Source of the DNA: Pseudomonas mandelii
GTDB taxonomy: Bacteria; Pseudomonadota; Gammaproteobacteria; Pseudomonadales; Pseudomonadaceae
NCBI RefSeq assembly: GCF_006438925.1
Contig: NZ_RCZA01000012.1
Span: forward strand, 160,200-224,199
Length of the DNA: 64,000 nt
Direction of reading: 5' to 3'
In this document: piece by piece, positions 17,712 to 25,969 of the stretch
Layout: each line of letters opens with the position of its first letter
How positions within the stretch are numbered: the first letter of the stretch is position 1
Notes under the pieces: model-generated
Seen by the model: only the letters and a program-made list of their open reading frames with translations
Databases searched by the model: none
What the model was told of the DNA's origin: nothing
Made by a program: the position numbers and the translations under genes

Positions 17712-19097
17712 TCAGGTGGCGAACAAATAAGCTTCCACGTCCATTCCGGCATCACGCATCTGCGCCAACTTGTAACGCAGGGTGCGCGGGCTGATGCCCA
17801 AACGCTCGGCGGCCTCTTTGCGACGACCGCGCTCGGAGCGCAAGGTGTCGATGATCATCTGGAACTCACGGCGACGCAGATCATCACCCAGCGCCCCGGC
17901 CGACTCGGATTCGACCTCCACGGTTCGCACGGACGTTGGCGCCAAGGCTGGCAACGGCGCACAGGCGACCGGCCCGGCCAGACAGAAATCCTCAGGCTGT
18001 ATCAATCCGCCCTGTTGCAGGATCAGCGCCCGCTGAATCGCGTTATCCAGCTCACGCACATTACCCGGCCATGGGTAACCAATCAGGCACGCCTGAGCCT
18101 CGGGCGACAGCCTTGCCGCGGCATGCTTCATTTTATTGACGTACTTGGCCAGAAGACGTTCGGCCAATGGCAGGATGTCGGCGGTACGTTCGCGCAACGG
18201 ACGCCAGGCCAGCGGAAACACCGACAGGCGATAGTAAAGGTCTTCACGAAAACGCCCCGCGGCCACTTCACCGGCCAGGTCACGGTTGGTGGTGGCGACC
18301 ACTCGAATGTCCAGCGTGATCGGCTTGCGAGCGCCGACTCGCTCGACTTCGCGCTCCTGCAATACCCGCAGTAACTTGGCCTGAAGGCCCAAGGGCATTT
18401 CGGAGATTTCATCGAGCAGGATCGTGCCGCCATCAGCTTGCTCGAACTTGCCAGCCTGCGCTGCGATCGCGCCAGTGAACGAACCCTTTTCGTGACCGAA
18501 CAAGGTGGCTTCGAGCATGTTGTCCGGGATCGCTGCACAGTTGATTGCAATGAACGGCTGACTGGCGCGGTGTGAGTGCTGATGGATGTAACGCGCCAGC
18601 ACTTCCTTGCCGGTCCCGGACTCACCGGAGATCAACACCGTGGAATCACTGCGCGCCACCCGTGCGGCCAGTTCCAGCAATTGCGCACTGGCCGGCTCGA
18701 ACGCTACAGGCCCCTCGCCCTCGGTCGCGCCGAGACTGCCCAGCGCATGACGCGCCACCAGATCGAGCAAGGCTTTGGGCTCGAATGGCTTGACCAGATA
18801 ATCCGCTGCCCCCTGACGCATCGCATCGACCGCCCGTTCGACGGCACCGTGAGCGGTCATCAGCAACACCGGCAGTTGCGGCTGACGAGTGCGCAGCAAT
18901 CCGAGCAGTTGATGGCCGTCCATGCCCGGCATGTTGACGTCACTCAGCACCAGGTTGAACGCCTCGGTACCGACCGCTGCCAGCGCTTCTTCCGCCGAAC
19001 CGACGGCTTTGAAATCGTGCCCGGCGAGCAGCAGCGTATCCGCCAGTGCTTCGCGTAGCGCGCGGTCATCCTCGACCAGTAAAACCTTGATTGCCAT
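17712..19097 (-). CDS. fleR: Sigma-54-dependent response regulator FleR
   Basis: FleR activates hook and basal-body genes when phosphorylated by FleS. The protein (461 residues from ATG 19097) has a receiver domain with Asp53 in LVLSDVNMPG, an AAA+ domain with Walker A GESGTGKE and the sigma-54 contact loop GSFTGA, and a C-terminal helix-turn-helix (RLGISPRTLRYKL). A GTG at 19106 is possible, but only the ATG has GGAG well spaced. It starts 5 bases after the fleS stop. Confidence 0.95.
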   Translation of the reverse strand: MAIKVLLVEDDRALREALADTLLLAGHDFKAVGSAEEALAAVGTEAFNLVLSDVNMPGMDGHQLLGLLRTRQPQLPVLLMTAHGAVERAVDAMRQGAADYLVKPFEPKALLDLVARHALGSLGATEGEGPVAFEPASAQLLELAARVARSDSTVLISGESGTGKEVLARYIHQHSHRASQPFIAINCAAIPDNMLEATLFGHEKGSFTGAIAAQAGKFEQADGGTILLDEISEMPLGLQAKLLRVLQEREVERVGARKPITLDIRVVATTNRDLAGEVAAGRFREDLYYRLSVFPLAWRPLRERTADILPLAERLLAKYVNKMKHAAARLSPEAQACLIGYPWPGNVRELDNAIQRALILQQGGLIQPEDFCLAGPVACAPLPALAPTSVRTVEVESESAGALGDDLRRREFQMIIDTLRSERGRRKEAAERLGISPRTLRYKLAQMRDAGMDVEAYLFAT

Positions 19098-19102
19098 GTC
19101 CT

Positions 19103-20326
19103 TCACTCCGCTCCCTGAGCGTGGGGCTTTTCACCGGAAAAAAGCGGCAGGATGACCTGCGCGCAAGTGCCGCGTCCCAGCCGCGAGCGCAGCTGCAATT
19201 CTCCCTGATGGGCACGTGCCACTGCCTTGACCACGGTCAGGCCAAGGCCGGTCCCGGTGGTTTTAGTGGTAAAAAACGGCTCGCCGAGTCGTGCCAGCAC
19301 TTTCGTGTCGATGCCACTGCCGCTGTCACTGACAGATACACGCAAATTGTCGTCACGGGTATAGAGGTGGACCTTCAAGCGAACATCACCGGCACTGGCC
19401 TGGATGGCGTTCTCGATCAGATTCAGGATCGCCCCGACCAGCGTGTCACGATTGCACAGCAACTCGCCCAAATGACTGTCGCATTGCCAGCGAATCGGCA
19501 GGTCCTGCACATGGGTCAGCGCTGCCGCCTGCAGCGACTGCATCAGCACTTTGGGCGTGACGCGATCGGTCAGCGGCAACTCGCCGCGCGCAAACACCAG
19601 CATGTCGCGAACCTGATGCTCCAACTCATGCAGACGCTCTTTCAGGCGCCCGGCAAAACGCTGCTGGGTCTCGACCGGCAACGCTTGCTCAGTCAAATGA
19701 CTGGCGTAGAGCAAGGCGGCGGACAAGGGAGTACGAATCTGATGAGCCAGCGAAGCGACCATTCGGCCGAGGGACGACAGACGTTCGTGGCGGGCCAGTT
19801 GATCTTGTAGATGACGGGTTTCAGTCAGGTCGTTGAGCAACACCAACTGACCGGGCTCGGCATCCAGCGAGCGAGTGGAGATCGACAAACGCCGACCATC
19901 CTTGAGCGAGATTTCGTGACCGTCGTCTTCACGGGGTGCAAAGCAGCGGGCAATGACATGACGCCACAGCTCGCCTTCGAGGGGCAGACCGAGCAGTTCG
20001 CAGGCAGCGGGGTTGGCTTCGCGCACGATGCCTTGGGCGTCGATGACGATGACGCCGCCGGGCAACAGATCGAGGAGGTTTTGCAGCCGGTTGGCCAGGC
20101 GTTCTTTTTCCGCCAGCTCCTGCATGCGCTGAGCGCTGACCACCGCCAGTTCACCCTTGAGCTCGGTGACCCGGGCTTCGAGCATGCTGTAGGAATCGGT
20201 CAATTGGCTCGACATCTGGTTGAACAGTGCAAACGCCTGCTCAAGGCCAAGCCGGCTCGCCTGCTCTACGGACGACGGTTGTCCCGAAGCGTCAGGGACA
20301 GGAGACATCTGGGCGGCTTGGGGCAT
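19103..20326 (-). CDS. fleS: Sensor histidine kinase FleS
   Basis: FleS is a soluble sensor kinase paired with FleR. The 407-residue protein has no transmembrane helix. A coiled-coil and PAS domain (about 80-170) precede the HisKA domain with His195 in SLAHQIRTPLSAALL, followed by HATPase_c (NLIENAIQAS and GTGLGLTVVKAVARAH). It is the first gene of fleSR, with a sigma-54 promoter upstream. Confidence 0.95.
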   Translation of the reverse strand: MPQAAQMSPVPDASGQPSSVEQASRLGLEQAFALFNQMSSQLTDSYSMLEARVTELKGELAVVSAQRMQELAEKERLANRLQNLLDLLPGGVIVIDAQGIVREANPAACELLGLPLEGELWRHVIARCFAPREDDGHEISLKDGRRLSISTRSLDAEPGQLVLLNDLTETRHLQDQLARHERLSSLGRMVASLAHQIRTPLSAALLYASHLTEQALPVETQQRFAGRLKERLHELEHQVRDMLVFARGELPLTDRVTPKVLMQSLQAAALTHVQDLPIRWQCDSHLGELLCNRDTLVGAILNLIENAIQASAGDVRLKVHLYTRDDNLRVSVSDSGSGIDTKVLARLGEPFFTTKTTGTGLGLTVVKAVARAHQGELQLRSRLGRGTCAQVILPLFSGEKPHAQGAE

Positions 20327-20379
20327 CGTGCTCTCTCGCTTGGCTGACCGTCAGTTAAACGGAACGTTGCGAGGGATGT

Positions 20380-20396
20380 AGCAATACCCGTGCCTA
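20380..20396 (-). promoter_or_regulatory. Sigma-54 promoter of fleSR
   Basis: TAGGCACGGGTATTGCT on the minus strand has GG-N10-GC spacing, 53 bases before the fleS start. FleQ/RpoN control of fleSR is established in P. aeruginosa. Confidence 0.8.
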
Positions 20397-20436
20397 AAAA
20401 AAACCGCCTACAAATGAAGGACTTGAAAAACAGGCG
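20396..20436 (-). terminator. Possible weak terminator after fleQ
   Basis: Immediately after the fleQ stop, CGCCT and AGGCG can pair across a 22-base loop and are followed by G and eight T residues on the minus strand. The stem is short and the loop long, so efficiency is uncertain. The loop contains the motif discussed under findings. Confidence 0.4.
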
Positions 20437-21912
20437 TCAATCATCTGCCTGTTCATCACCGTCACGACGGCTCATACCGTACTTGCGCATCTTTTCCACC
20501 AGTGTGGTGCGACGAATACGCAGCCGCTCTGCCGCGCGCGCCACGATGCCATTGGCATCATCCAGCGCCTGCTGAATCAGCCCTTGTTCCAGACCACCGA
20601 GGTAGTCCTTCAGGTCCAAGCCTTCCGGCGGCAGCATGGCGCCGGCAGAGAAGTCCGGAGTATGACCGTTGATGGCCACACGCTCTTCAAGATCGTTGCG
20701 AAAGCTGTCGACCAGTTGCTCGTCTTCGTCGTCGACGTAACGGAATTTCTTCGGCAGCTCGACCACGCCGATCACCCCATACGGATGCATGATCGCCATG
20801 CGTTCCACCAGGTTGGCGAGTTCGCGGACGTTGCCCGGCCAGCCGTGGCGGCACAGCGACATGATCGCCGCGGAATTGAAACGGATCGACCCACGCTTCT
20901 CGTGTTCCATGCGCGAGATCAACTCGTTCATCAGCAGCGGAATGTCTTCGACACGCTCGCGCAGCGGCGCCATCTCGATCGGGAATACGTTCAGGCGGTA
21001 GTACAAGTCTTCGCGGAAGGTACCGATCTCGATCATGCTTTCGAGATTCTTGTGGGTCGCCGCGATGATCCGCACATCGACGCTCTGGGTCTTGTTGCTG
21101 CCCACGCGCTCGAAGGTGCGCTCCTGCAATACGCGCAGCAACTTGACCTGCATCGGCAGCGGCATGTCGCCGATTTCATCGAGGAACAGCGTGCCGCCAT
21201 TGGCCAGTTCGAAACGCCCGGCGCGGCTGGTGATTGCCCCGGTGAAGGCGCCCTTCTCGTGGCCAAACAGTTCGCTTTCCAACAACTCGGCCGGGATCGC
21301 CCCGCAGTTGACCGGTACGAACGGCGCGTCACGACGCTTGGAGTGATAGTGCAGGTTGCGCGCGACCACTTCCTTGCCGGTCCCGGACTCACCGAGGATC
21401 AGCACACTGGCGTCGGTGTCGGCGACTTGCTGCATCATCTGACGGACGTGTTGAATCGCCCGGCTGGTGCCGACAAGACTGCGGAAAAGATTGGGTTCGC
21501 GATGACGGCCGCGCTCGCGGGCCTGGTCGTACATCTCGCGATAGACCTGGGCACGGTGCAGGGAGTCGAGCAGTTTGCTGTAGCTGGGTGGCATCTCGAG
21601 GGTCGAAAGCACTCGGCGACGCTGGTCTTCTGGCAAGTCAAGGGAAGAATTATCGCCCATTAACAAAACCGGAAGGAACTCATCCCAGGTTGAGAGTGTC
21701 TTTAACAAGCCCACAAGTGCACCAGGAGCATTAACCGTCCCGATCAGGACACAGATTACTTCACGACTTGATGACAATGAGCCGACAGCCTGCTGCCAGT
21801 CATGGCTACCGCAGGGTAAATTTTCTTCGCCAAGAAAATTTAAAATCACCGCCAGGTCGCGGCGACGGACGCTATCGTCATCAATCAGCAGAATTTTGGT
21901 TTCACGCCACAT
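20437..21912 (-). CDS. fleQ: Flagellar master regulator FleQ
   Basis: FleQ is the RpoN-dependent activator at the top of the flagellar cascade and a c-di-GMP-responsive regulator of exopolysaccharide genes. The 491-residue protein has an atypical receiver-like domain in which the usual phospho-Asp strand reads VICVLIGTVN with no Asp. The LFRS motif linked to c-di-GMP binding is at 142-145. The AAA+ domain has GESGTGKE (174-181) and GAFTGA (220-225), and there is a C-terminal helix-turn-helix (RLRIRRTTLVEKMRKYG). The gene is monocistronic. Confidence 0.96.
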   Translation of the reverse strand: MWRETKILLIDDDSVRRRDLAVILNFLGEENLPCGSHDWQQAVGSLSSSREVICVLIGTVNAPGALVGLLKTLSTWDEFLPVLLMGDNSSLDLPEDQRRRVLSTLEMPPSYSKLLDSLHRAQVYREMYDQARERGRHREPNLFRSLVGTSRAIQHVRQMMQQVADTDASVLILGESGTGKEVVARNLHYHSKRRDAPFVPVNCGAIPAELLESELFGHEKGAFTGAITSRAGRFELANGGTLFLDEIGDMPLPMQVKLLRVLQERTFERVGSNKTQSVDVRIIAATHKNLESMIEIGTFREDLYYRLNVFPIEMAPLRERVEDIPLLMNELISRMEHEKRGSIRFNSAAIMSLCRHGWPGNVRELANLVERMAIMHPYGVIGVVELPKKFRYVDDEDEQLVDSFRNDLEERVAINGHTPDFSAGAMLPPEGLDLKDYLGGLEQGLIQQALDDANGIVARAAERLRIRRTTLVEKMRKYGMSRRDGDEQADD

Positions 21913-22017
21913 GCAATAGCAACTTCCCTAGTCAACTCAATGCCCAAATGCTGGGGCAAGCTAGACGCTTTCAGACACGTTATGCCTGTAGACGCCTGAA
22001 ATCTGGAATCAGCCACT

Positions 22018-22046
22018 AGTTAAGTCAAAAAACCGTGCACAGTCAA
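22018..22046 (-). promoter_or_regulatory. Candidate sigma-70 promoter of fleQ
   Basis: On the minus strand TTGACT is followed after 17 bases by TTAACT. The second hexamer adjoins a repeated TTTTGAC. fleQ transcription is sigma-70 dependent in P. aeruginosa. The start site would lie about 100 bases before the fleQ ATG. Confidence 0.4.
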
Positions 22047-22084
22047 ATTTATGGCGCACTATGTTTGGATTAACCGGGGATTAA

Positions 22085-22381
22085 TTAACCGAACAGATGG
22101 TAAACCTTTGCCGCGCTCTGTGCTTGGTGGATCTGCGACATCTCATCAACTATCGCTTGCCGCTCTCCTGTCGCCGCCTCAAGAAGCTGTTTGTACACCC
22201 CCAGCAACTCCTCAAGATTATCGCGCAACGCGGCCTCGTCCACCGAAGCTTCACTCAAGACGTCTTCCATGCAGGAACGGCAAGCCAGGTCCAATTCACC
22301 AATGGCTTCCCAGTTACGCTCGGCCAAAGCACCGACCAGGCCTTCACGGGTTTGTTCGATTCGCTGCAATACAAGACTCAT
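22085..22381 (-). CDS. fliT: Flagellar chaperone FliT-like protein
   Basis: This 98-residue, helical, charged protein (MSLVLQRIEQTREGLVGAL) occupies the fliT position directly after fliS. FliT-type chaperones bind FliD and, in enterics, control FlhDC. The start at 22381 has TAAGGAG at ideal spacing, whereas the upstream in-frame codons overlap fliS. Sequence similarity to enteric FliT is weak, so the function rests on position and size. Confidence 0.75.
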   Translation of the reverse strand: MSLVLQRIEQTREGLVGALAERNWEAIGELDLACRSCMEDVLSEASVDEAALRDNLEELLGVYKQLLEAATGERQAIVDEMSQIHQAQSAAKVYHLFG

Positions 22382-22391
22382 GGTGATCTCC

Positions 22392-22787
22392 TTAAAACTG
22401 CGGACCCGGCACGGCGATAGCATCCCACCCGTCTTTGACAGTGCGAAGCAAATCAGCGACTTCGTCGAGAATCTTTGGATCTGTCTTGATGTTGGCTTCG
22501 GCCAGACGCTTCATCATGTAGGTGTAGAGGTTATCCAGCTCACCCACCGATTCAGCCTGGTTTTCCAGATCCAGACCTTCACGCAAACCGCCGACGATGC
22601 CGATGGCCTTACCAATCAGAACGCCCTTGTTCGGGATGTCCTTACGCTCCATCGCGCCTTTGGCCTGCGCAATACGATCCAGCCCACCTTCCATAAGCAT
22701 CTGTACCAGACGATGAGGACTGGCCTCGGAAGTCTGCGCCTGAGCGCCAATCTTCTGGTATTGGCGAAGGGCTAACATTGGATTCAT
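22392..22787 (-). CDS. fliS: Flagellin export chaperone FliS
   Basis: FliS binds the C-terminus of flagellin and prevents premature polymerisation. The product (131 residues from ATG 22787) begins MNPMLALRQYQKIGAQAQT and contains SPHRLVQMLMEGGLDRIAQAKGA, the FliS signature. The GAGG ahead of 22787 decides the start over an in-frame codon at 22802. A terminator separates it from fliD, and it has its own promoter candidates. Confidence 0.94.
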   Translation of the reverse strand: MNPMLALRQYQKIGAQAQTSEASPHRLVQMLMEGGLDRIAQAKGAMERKDIPNKGVLIGKAIGIVGGLREGLDLENQAESVGELDNLYTYMMKRLAEANIKTDPKILDEVADLLRTVKDGWDAIAVPGPQF

Positions 22788-22827
22788 GTTGTACCTCATC
22801 AAAAAATCTGTGGTTCGTATAACCAGT

Positions 22828-22854
22828 GTATCGACGACGCGTCAAAAAACTTTA
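22828..22854 (-). promoter_or_regulatory. FliA (sigma-28)-like promoter of fliS
   Basis: TAAA, 15 bases, then GTCGATAC on the minus strand matches TAAA-N15-GCCGATAA at 6 of 8 positions in the -10 box. An overlapping sigma-70-type pair also exists (TTGACG, 17 bases, TTATAC). Either would give fliST a transcript independent of fliD. Confidence 0.5.
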
Positions 22855-22866
22855 GTCGCAAAACAC

Positions 22867-22903
22867 AAAAGCCCGGAGCGTTTAACAACGCTGCCGGGCT
22901 TTT
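22867..22903 (-). terminator. Strong intrinsic terminator between fliD and fliS
   Basis: AAAAGCCCGG pairs with CCGGGCTTTT, extended by AGCGTT/AACGCT around a short loop, then GTGTTTT on the minus strand. It lies 15 bases beyond the fliD stop. Confidence 0.85.
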
Positions 22904-22918
22904 GGCGCGACTAGACTA

Positions 22919-24340
22919 TCAGCTGTTCTTCTGCTGCGCGGTCATTGCTTCGAACATCGAAGTGATGTTGCTGGCGGTGGCTTTCAGCTTGCCGACGAGG
23001 GTATCCATATCGTTGTATTTTTTGGTCAGTACGGCGGTCAGGGTCTCGATACGACGATCCAGAGCAGCCTGGTCGTTGGTCAGCTTGGTCTTGGTCTTGT
23101 TCAGACTGGTTGTACGCTGATCCAGAATACCGCCGGTATCTGCAAAAGGCGCAATAGCCTTATTCATGCGCTCCAGCAGACCGTTGTCACCCGTGAATAA
23201 CTCCTGGACTTCACCGCCCAGTTTTTTGTCATTCATCGCAGCAGTGAACTTGGTGCTGTCAAAATCGAGCGCACCGGTCTTCTGATTGGTGGTAATGCCC
23301 AACTGCGCCAGCACCGTGAGCTTGTCTCCCGAGCCGGTTTCAGACAACGGACCACGAATCGCCGACAGGATCGAACGCGGCAGCGCATCACCGGTCAATG
23401 CTGCCGGAACGGTCGGCTTACCATCATCATCGAGCGAAGGCTTGGTCAATGCAGTGACGCTGTTGGCGATAGCGTTGTAGGCATCGACGAACTTTTGGAT
23501 CGACGCCTTCAGGCCATCGGTGTTCGCCGCCACGGTAACAGTCGAGGTCCCTACAGCAATCAGGTTGAACGTCAGGCCGGAAACGGCTTTGTCGACCGCG
23601 TTGGTCTTGCTGGTCAATGCCATGCCGTCGACGGTGAACTTGGCATCAAGTGCCACTGCACCGATCGCGCCAGCTGACGTGGCGGTCATTGGAGAGCCGG
23701 TGGTGCCGACGACGTTAGTTCCATCGATTTCAAGCCCGGCAATACCACTGACGGAAATATCAGAGCCCGCGCCCGTGTTGCTGGAGCCCAGCACGAGGCG
23801 CGAACCAAAGGAGTCGGTGACAATGTTGGCACTGACACCGGCAGCCTTGAGCGAGCTGTCGGCGTTGATCGAGTCGCGAACCGATTGCAATGTCGCCCCG
23901 GCGGCCACATTGACGTTGAAGTTCTTGCCACTCTGGCTGATGGTGAGCGTGCCCGTGGGGATAGCGCTGCTCGTACCACCGGCAAACGCAGCACTGGCCA
24001 CTTTGGACGACGTGGCCAGATTGCCGACGTTGATGACATAGTTGCCGCCCACGGCCGAGTTACTGGCGGTGGCCGTGACAAATTTCACATCAGAGGAAGT
24101 CGCAGCAAACCCGGGAAACTGCGGGTTGGTTTTACTGCCCAAATCAGTCATGGATTTGGTAAACGCAGCCATCAAGGACTTCAAGGTCCCGATACCGGAG
24201 ATGCTTGCGGTGTTGGTTGCAGTCCCACGGTCAATCTGACCTTGCTTGGCCGCTTTATCAGCGTTCACCAAGGCTTTGACGATAGCACCGGTATCAAGGC
24301 CGGAGCCTAAACCCGTGCCCGGTAGAATTGGACTTGCCAT
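22919..24340 (-). CDS. fliD: Flagellar filament cap protein FliD
   Basis: FliD caps the filament and folds flagellin subunits. At 473 residues it has the N-terminal D0 motif (GLGSGLDTGAIVKALV), Ser/Thr-rich outer domains and a C-terminal coiled coil (TTSLNKTKTKLTNDQAALDRRIETL). It lies 82 bases downstream of flaG and is followed by a terminator. Confidence 0.95.
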   Translation of the reverse strand: MASPILPGTGLGSGLDTGAIVKALVNADKAAKQGQIDRGTATNTASISGIGTLKSLMAAFTKSMTDLGSKTNPQFPGFAATSSDVKFVTATASNSAVGGNYVINVGNLATSSKVASAAFAGGTSSAIPTGTLTISQSGKNFNVNVAAGATLQSVRDSINADSSLKAAGVSANIVTDSFGSRLVLGSSNTGAGSDISVSGIAGLEIDGTNVVGTTGSPMTATSAGAIGAVALDAKFTVDGMALTSKTNAVDKAVSGLTFNLIAVGTSTVTVAANTDGLKASIQKFVDAYNAIANSVTALTKPSLDDDGKPTVPAALTGDALPRSILSAIRGPLSETGSGDKLTVLAQLGITTNQKTGALDFDSTKFTAAMNDKKLGGEVQELFTGDNGLLERMNKAIAPFADTGGILDQRTTSLNKTKTKLTNDQAALDRRIETLTAVLTKKYNDMDTLVGKLKATASNITSMFEAMTAQQKNS

Positions 24341-24402
24341 GTGAAACTCCCTTCAGTGTGTCGCCGGCCTTTTGACCACTACAACGCCCAAAAGAACATA
24401 GC

Positions 24403-24419
24403 AACAAAATTCATGCCAG
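24403..24419 (-). promoter_or_regulatory. Weak sigma-54-like element before fliD
   Basis: CTGGCATGAATTTTGTT on the minus strand has a good -24 box, but the -12 dinucleotide is GT instead of GC. It overlaps the end of flaG. I regard it as possible only. Confidence 0.3.
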
Positions 24420-24422
24420 CTG

Positions 24423-24791
24423 TCAGGCTTTTGCGCTGAACAACAGGCTGCTTGCATCATTCAAGCTATTGGCCAGTTTAAGGACTTCTTCGTTGGGGAT
24501 CTGGCGGATCACCTCACCGGAGTCACTGGCGATCACTTTTACCACAACTTTGCCTGAAGGCTCGTCAATCGAGAACTCCAGGTTACGCTTGACCGACTGA
24601 ACAAACTTTTCAATTTCCTGAACGGCCATCTTCAGTTGTTCCTGCTCGGTTTGGCTGCCTTTACTTTCTTCCTTGACGGCAACCACTGGCGCAGTTTCCG
24701 CTAGAGGCTTGTGCGCCGGCTTATCGGCAACAGTCTTTGTCGCCTGCTGGTGCGCAGGATAAGACAAGTTCAGCTTCACGCTCATATCCAT
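24423..24791 (-). CDS. flaG: Flagellar protein FlaG
   Basis: FlaG influences filament length. The 122-residue product has a variable N-terminus and the conserved FlaG core (ESIDEPSGKVVVKVIASDSG-like: LEFSIDEPSGKVVVKV and IRQIPNEEVLKLA). Several start codons are clustered. ATG 24791 is preferred because GAGGT lies 7 bases upstream. It is situated between fliC and fliD. Confidence 0.92.
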   Translation of the reverse strand: MDMSVKLNLSYPAHQQATKTVADKPAHKPLAETAPVVAVKEESKGSQTEQEQLKMAVQEIEKFVQSVKRNLEFSIDEPSGKVVVKVIASDSGEVIRQIPNEEVLKLANSLNDASSLLFSAKA

Positions 24792-24810
24792 GTCCATCAC
24801 CTCTTAAACC

Positions 24811-24841
24811 AAAAAAGCGAGAGAGCGCGACGTGCGCACTC
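24811..24841 (-). terminator. Terminator/attenuator after fliC
   Basis: GAGTGCGC and GCGCTCTC form an imperfect stem followed by TCGC and six T residues on the minus strand, 23 bases beyond the fliC stop. Partial read-through into flaG is plausible. Confidence 0.6.
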
Positions 24842-24864
24842 CCCCGCCAAAACAAACCCAGCTA

Positions 24865-25716
24865 TTACTGAAGCAATTTCAGTACAGCGGATGGCAGTTG
24901 GTTGGCCTGAGCCAGAACTGCGGTGGAAGCTTGTTGCAGAGTTTGCTGCTTGGTCAGCTGCGCGGTTTCCGAAGCGAAGTCGGTATCTTGTACGCGACCC
25001 AGTGCAGCACTGGCGTTTTCGTTGATGTTCTGCAGGTTGGAGATGGTGCTGGTCAGACGGTTCTGGGCAGCACCGAGGTCCGCACGGCTGGTGTTGATGG
25101 TTTTCAGGGCTGCGTCGATTGCGACGATTGCAGCAGCGGTGCTGGCTTCTGCAGTGGCGCTGTCGTTACCGGTGATGGCGACGGCAGCAGAGTCAACGCT
25201 CAGGGTGGCAGCATCGAAGCCGCTGGCCAGAGTGATGGTGATCTGGTTGGTGGCGCCGGTGTTGGAACCGACCTGGAAGGTCATGGTGCCAGCAGTGCCG
25301 TCGATCAGGTTCTTGCCGTTCAGGTTGGTCGACTTGGCAATACGGGTCAGTTCGTCCGACATGGTTGCGAACTCTTTGTTCAGAGCAGCGCGGTCGTCGG
25401 TGCCGTTGGAGTCGTTTCGCGATTGAACAGCCAGTTCACGCATACGCTGCAGAATGTTGGTCGATTCTTGCATCGCGCCTTCAGCAGTCTGAGCGATCGA
25501 GATACCGTCGTTGGCGTTTTTGATCGCCATGGTCTGACCACGGATCTGCGAAGTCATACGGGTAGCGATTTGCAGACCGGCGGCGTCGTCTTTGGCGCTG
25601 TTGATTTTCAGGCCGGAAGACAGGCGAGTCATCGAAGTAGACAGAGCATCGGAAGCCTTGTTCAGGTTTTTCTGAACGTTCAACGATGTGACGTTAGTGT
25701 TTACTGTTAAAGCCAT
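24865..25716 (-). CDS. fliC: Flagellin FliC (short type)
   Basis: This is the filament subunit. At 283 residues it is a short flagellin: intact N-terminal D0/D1 (MALTVNTNVTSLNVQKNL), the flg22-equivalent epitope at 30-51 (TRLSSGLKINS and AKDDAAGLQIA), C-terminal D1/D0 (LGRVQDTDFASETAQLTKQ), and only a small Ser/Thr/Ala-rich central region (about 140-210) that would carry glycans. The start has GAGGA upstream. A FliA promoter lies at 25797-25823. Glycosylation genes adjoin it. Confidence 0.97.
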   Translation of the reverse strand: MALTVNTNVTSLNVQKNLNKASDALSTSMTRLSSGLKINSAKDDAAGLQIATRMTSQIRGQTMAIKNANDGISIAQTAEGAMQESTNILQRMRELAVQSRNDSNGTDDRAALNKEFATMSDELTRIAKSTNLNGKNLIDGTAGTMTFQVGSNTGATNQITITLASGFDAATLSVDSAAVAITGNDSATAEASTAAAIVAIDAALKTINTSRADLGAAQNRLTSTISNLQNINENASAALGRVQDTDFASETAQLTKQQTLQQASTAVLAQANQLPSAVLKLLQ

Positions 25717-25796
25717 GACGAATTCCTCGTTGGTTGGGTACTGCGGCTTCCGGCCCTGGCAACCGCCGGGTATGGCCTAGAGAACCTTCGTAATAG

Positions 25797-25823
25797 TTAT
25801 CGTCGGGATTGCAACTTGCTTTA
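25797..25823 (-). promoter_or_regulatory. FliA (sigma-28) promoter of fliC
   Basis: TAAA, 15 bases, GACGATAA on the minus strand differs from the FliA consensus at one position. The start site would be about 75 bases before the ATG. Confidence 0.85.
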
Positions 25824-25842
25824 GGGGATTTTCAAAAATATT

Positions 25843-25859
25843 TGCCATCACGTTGCCAC
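25843..25859 (-). promoter_or_regulatory. Degenerate sigma-54-like element upstream of fliC
   Basis: GTGGCAACGTGATGGCA on the minus strand has GG-N10-GC spacing but TGGC in place of TTGC. It lies upstream of the FliA promoter. It could be chance. Confidence 0.25.
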
Positions 25860-25969
25860 CCCCCGTAAACAAAGGACTTGGCCGCGATCAAGCAGCGAAA
25901 AAATGACGCCAGGGAAATGCCGATGACAAGTTGGCGAGGACTCGCCGGCACCGGCGGAAGCGAAATTGC

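Noticed and set aside
22050..22090. GGTTAATTAATCC/GGTTAATCC repeats after fliT, considered as a terminator
   Set aside because: They are direct as much as inverted and have no stable stem with a T-tract.
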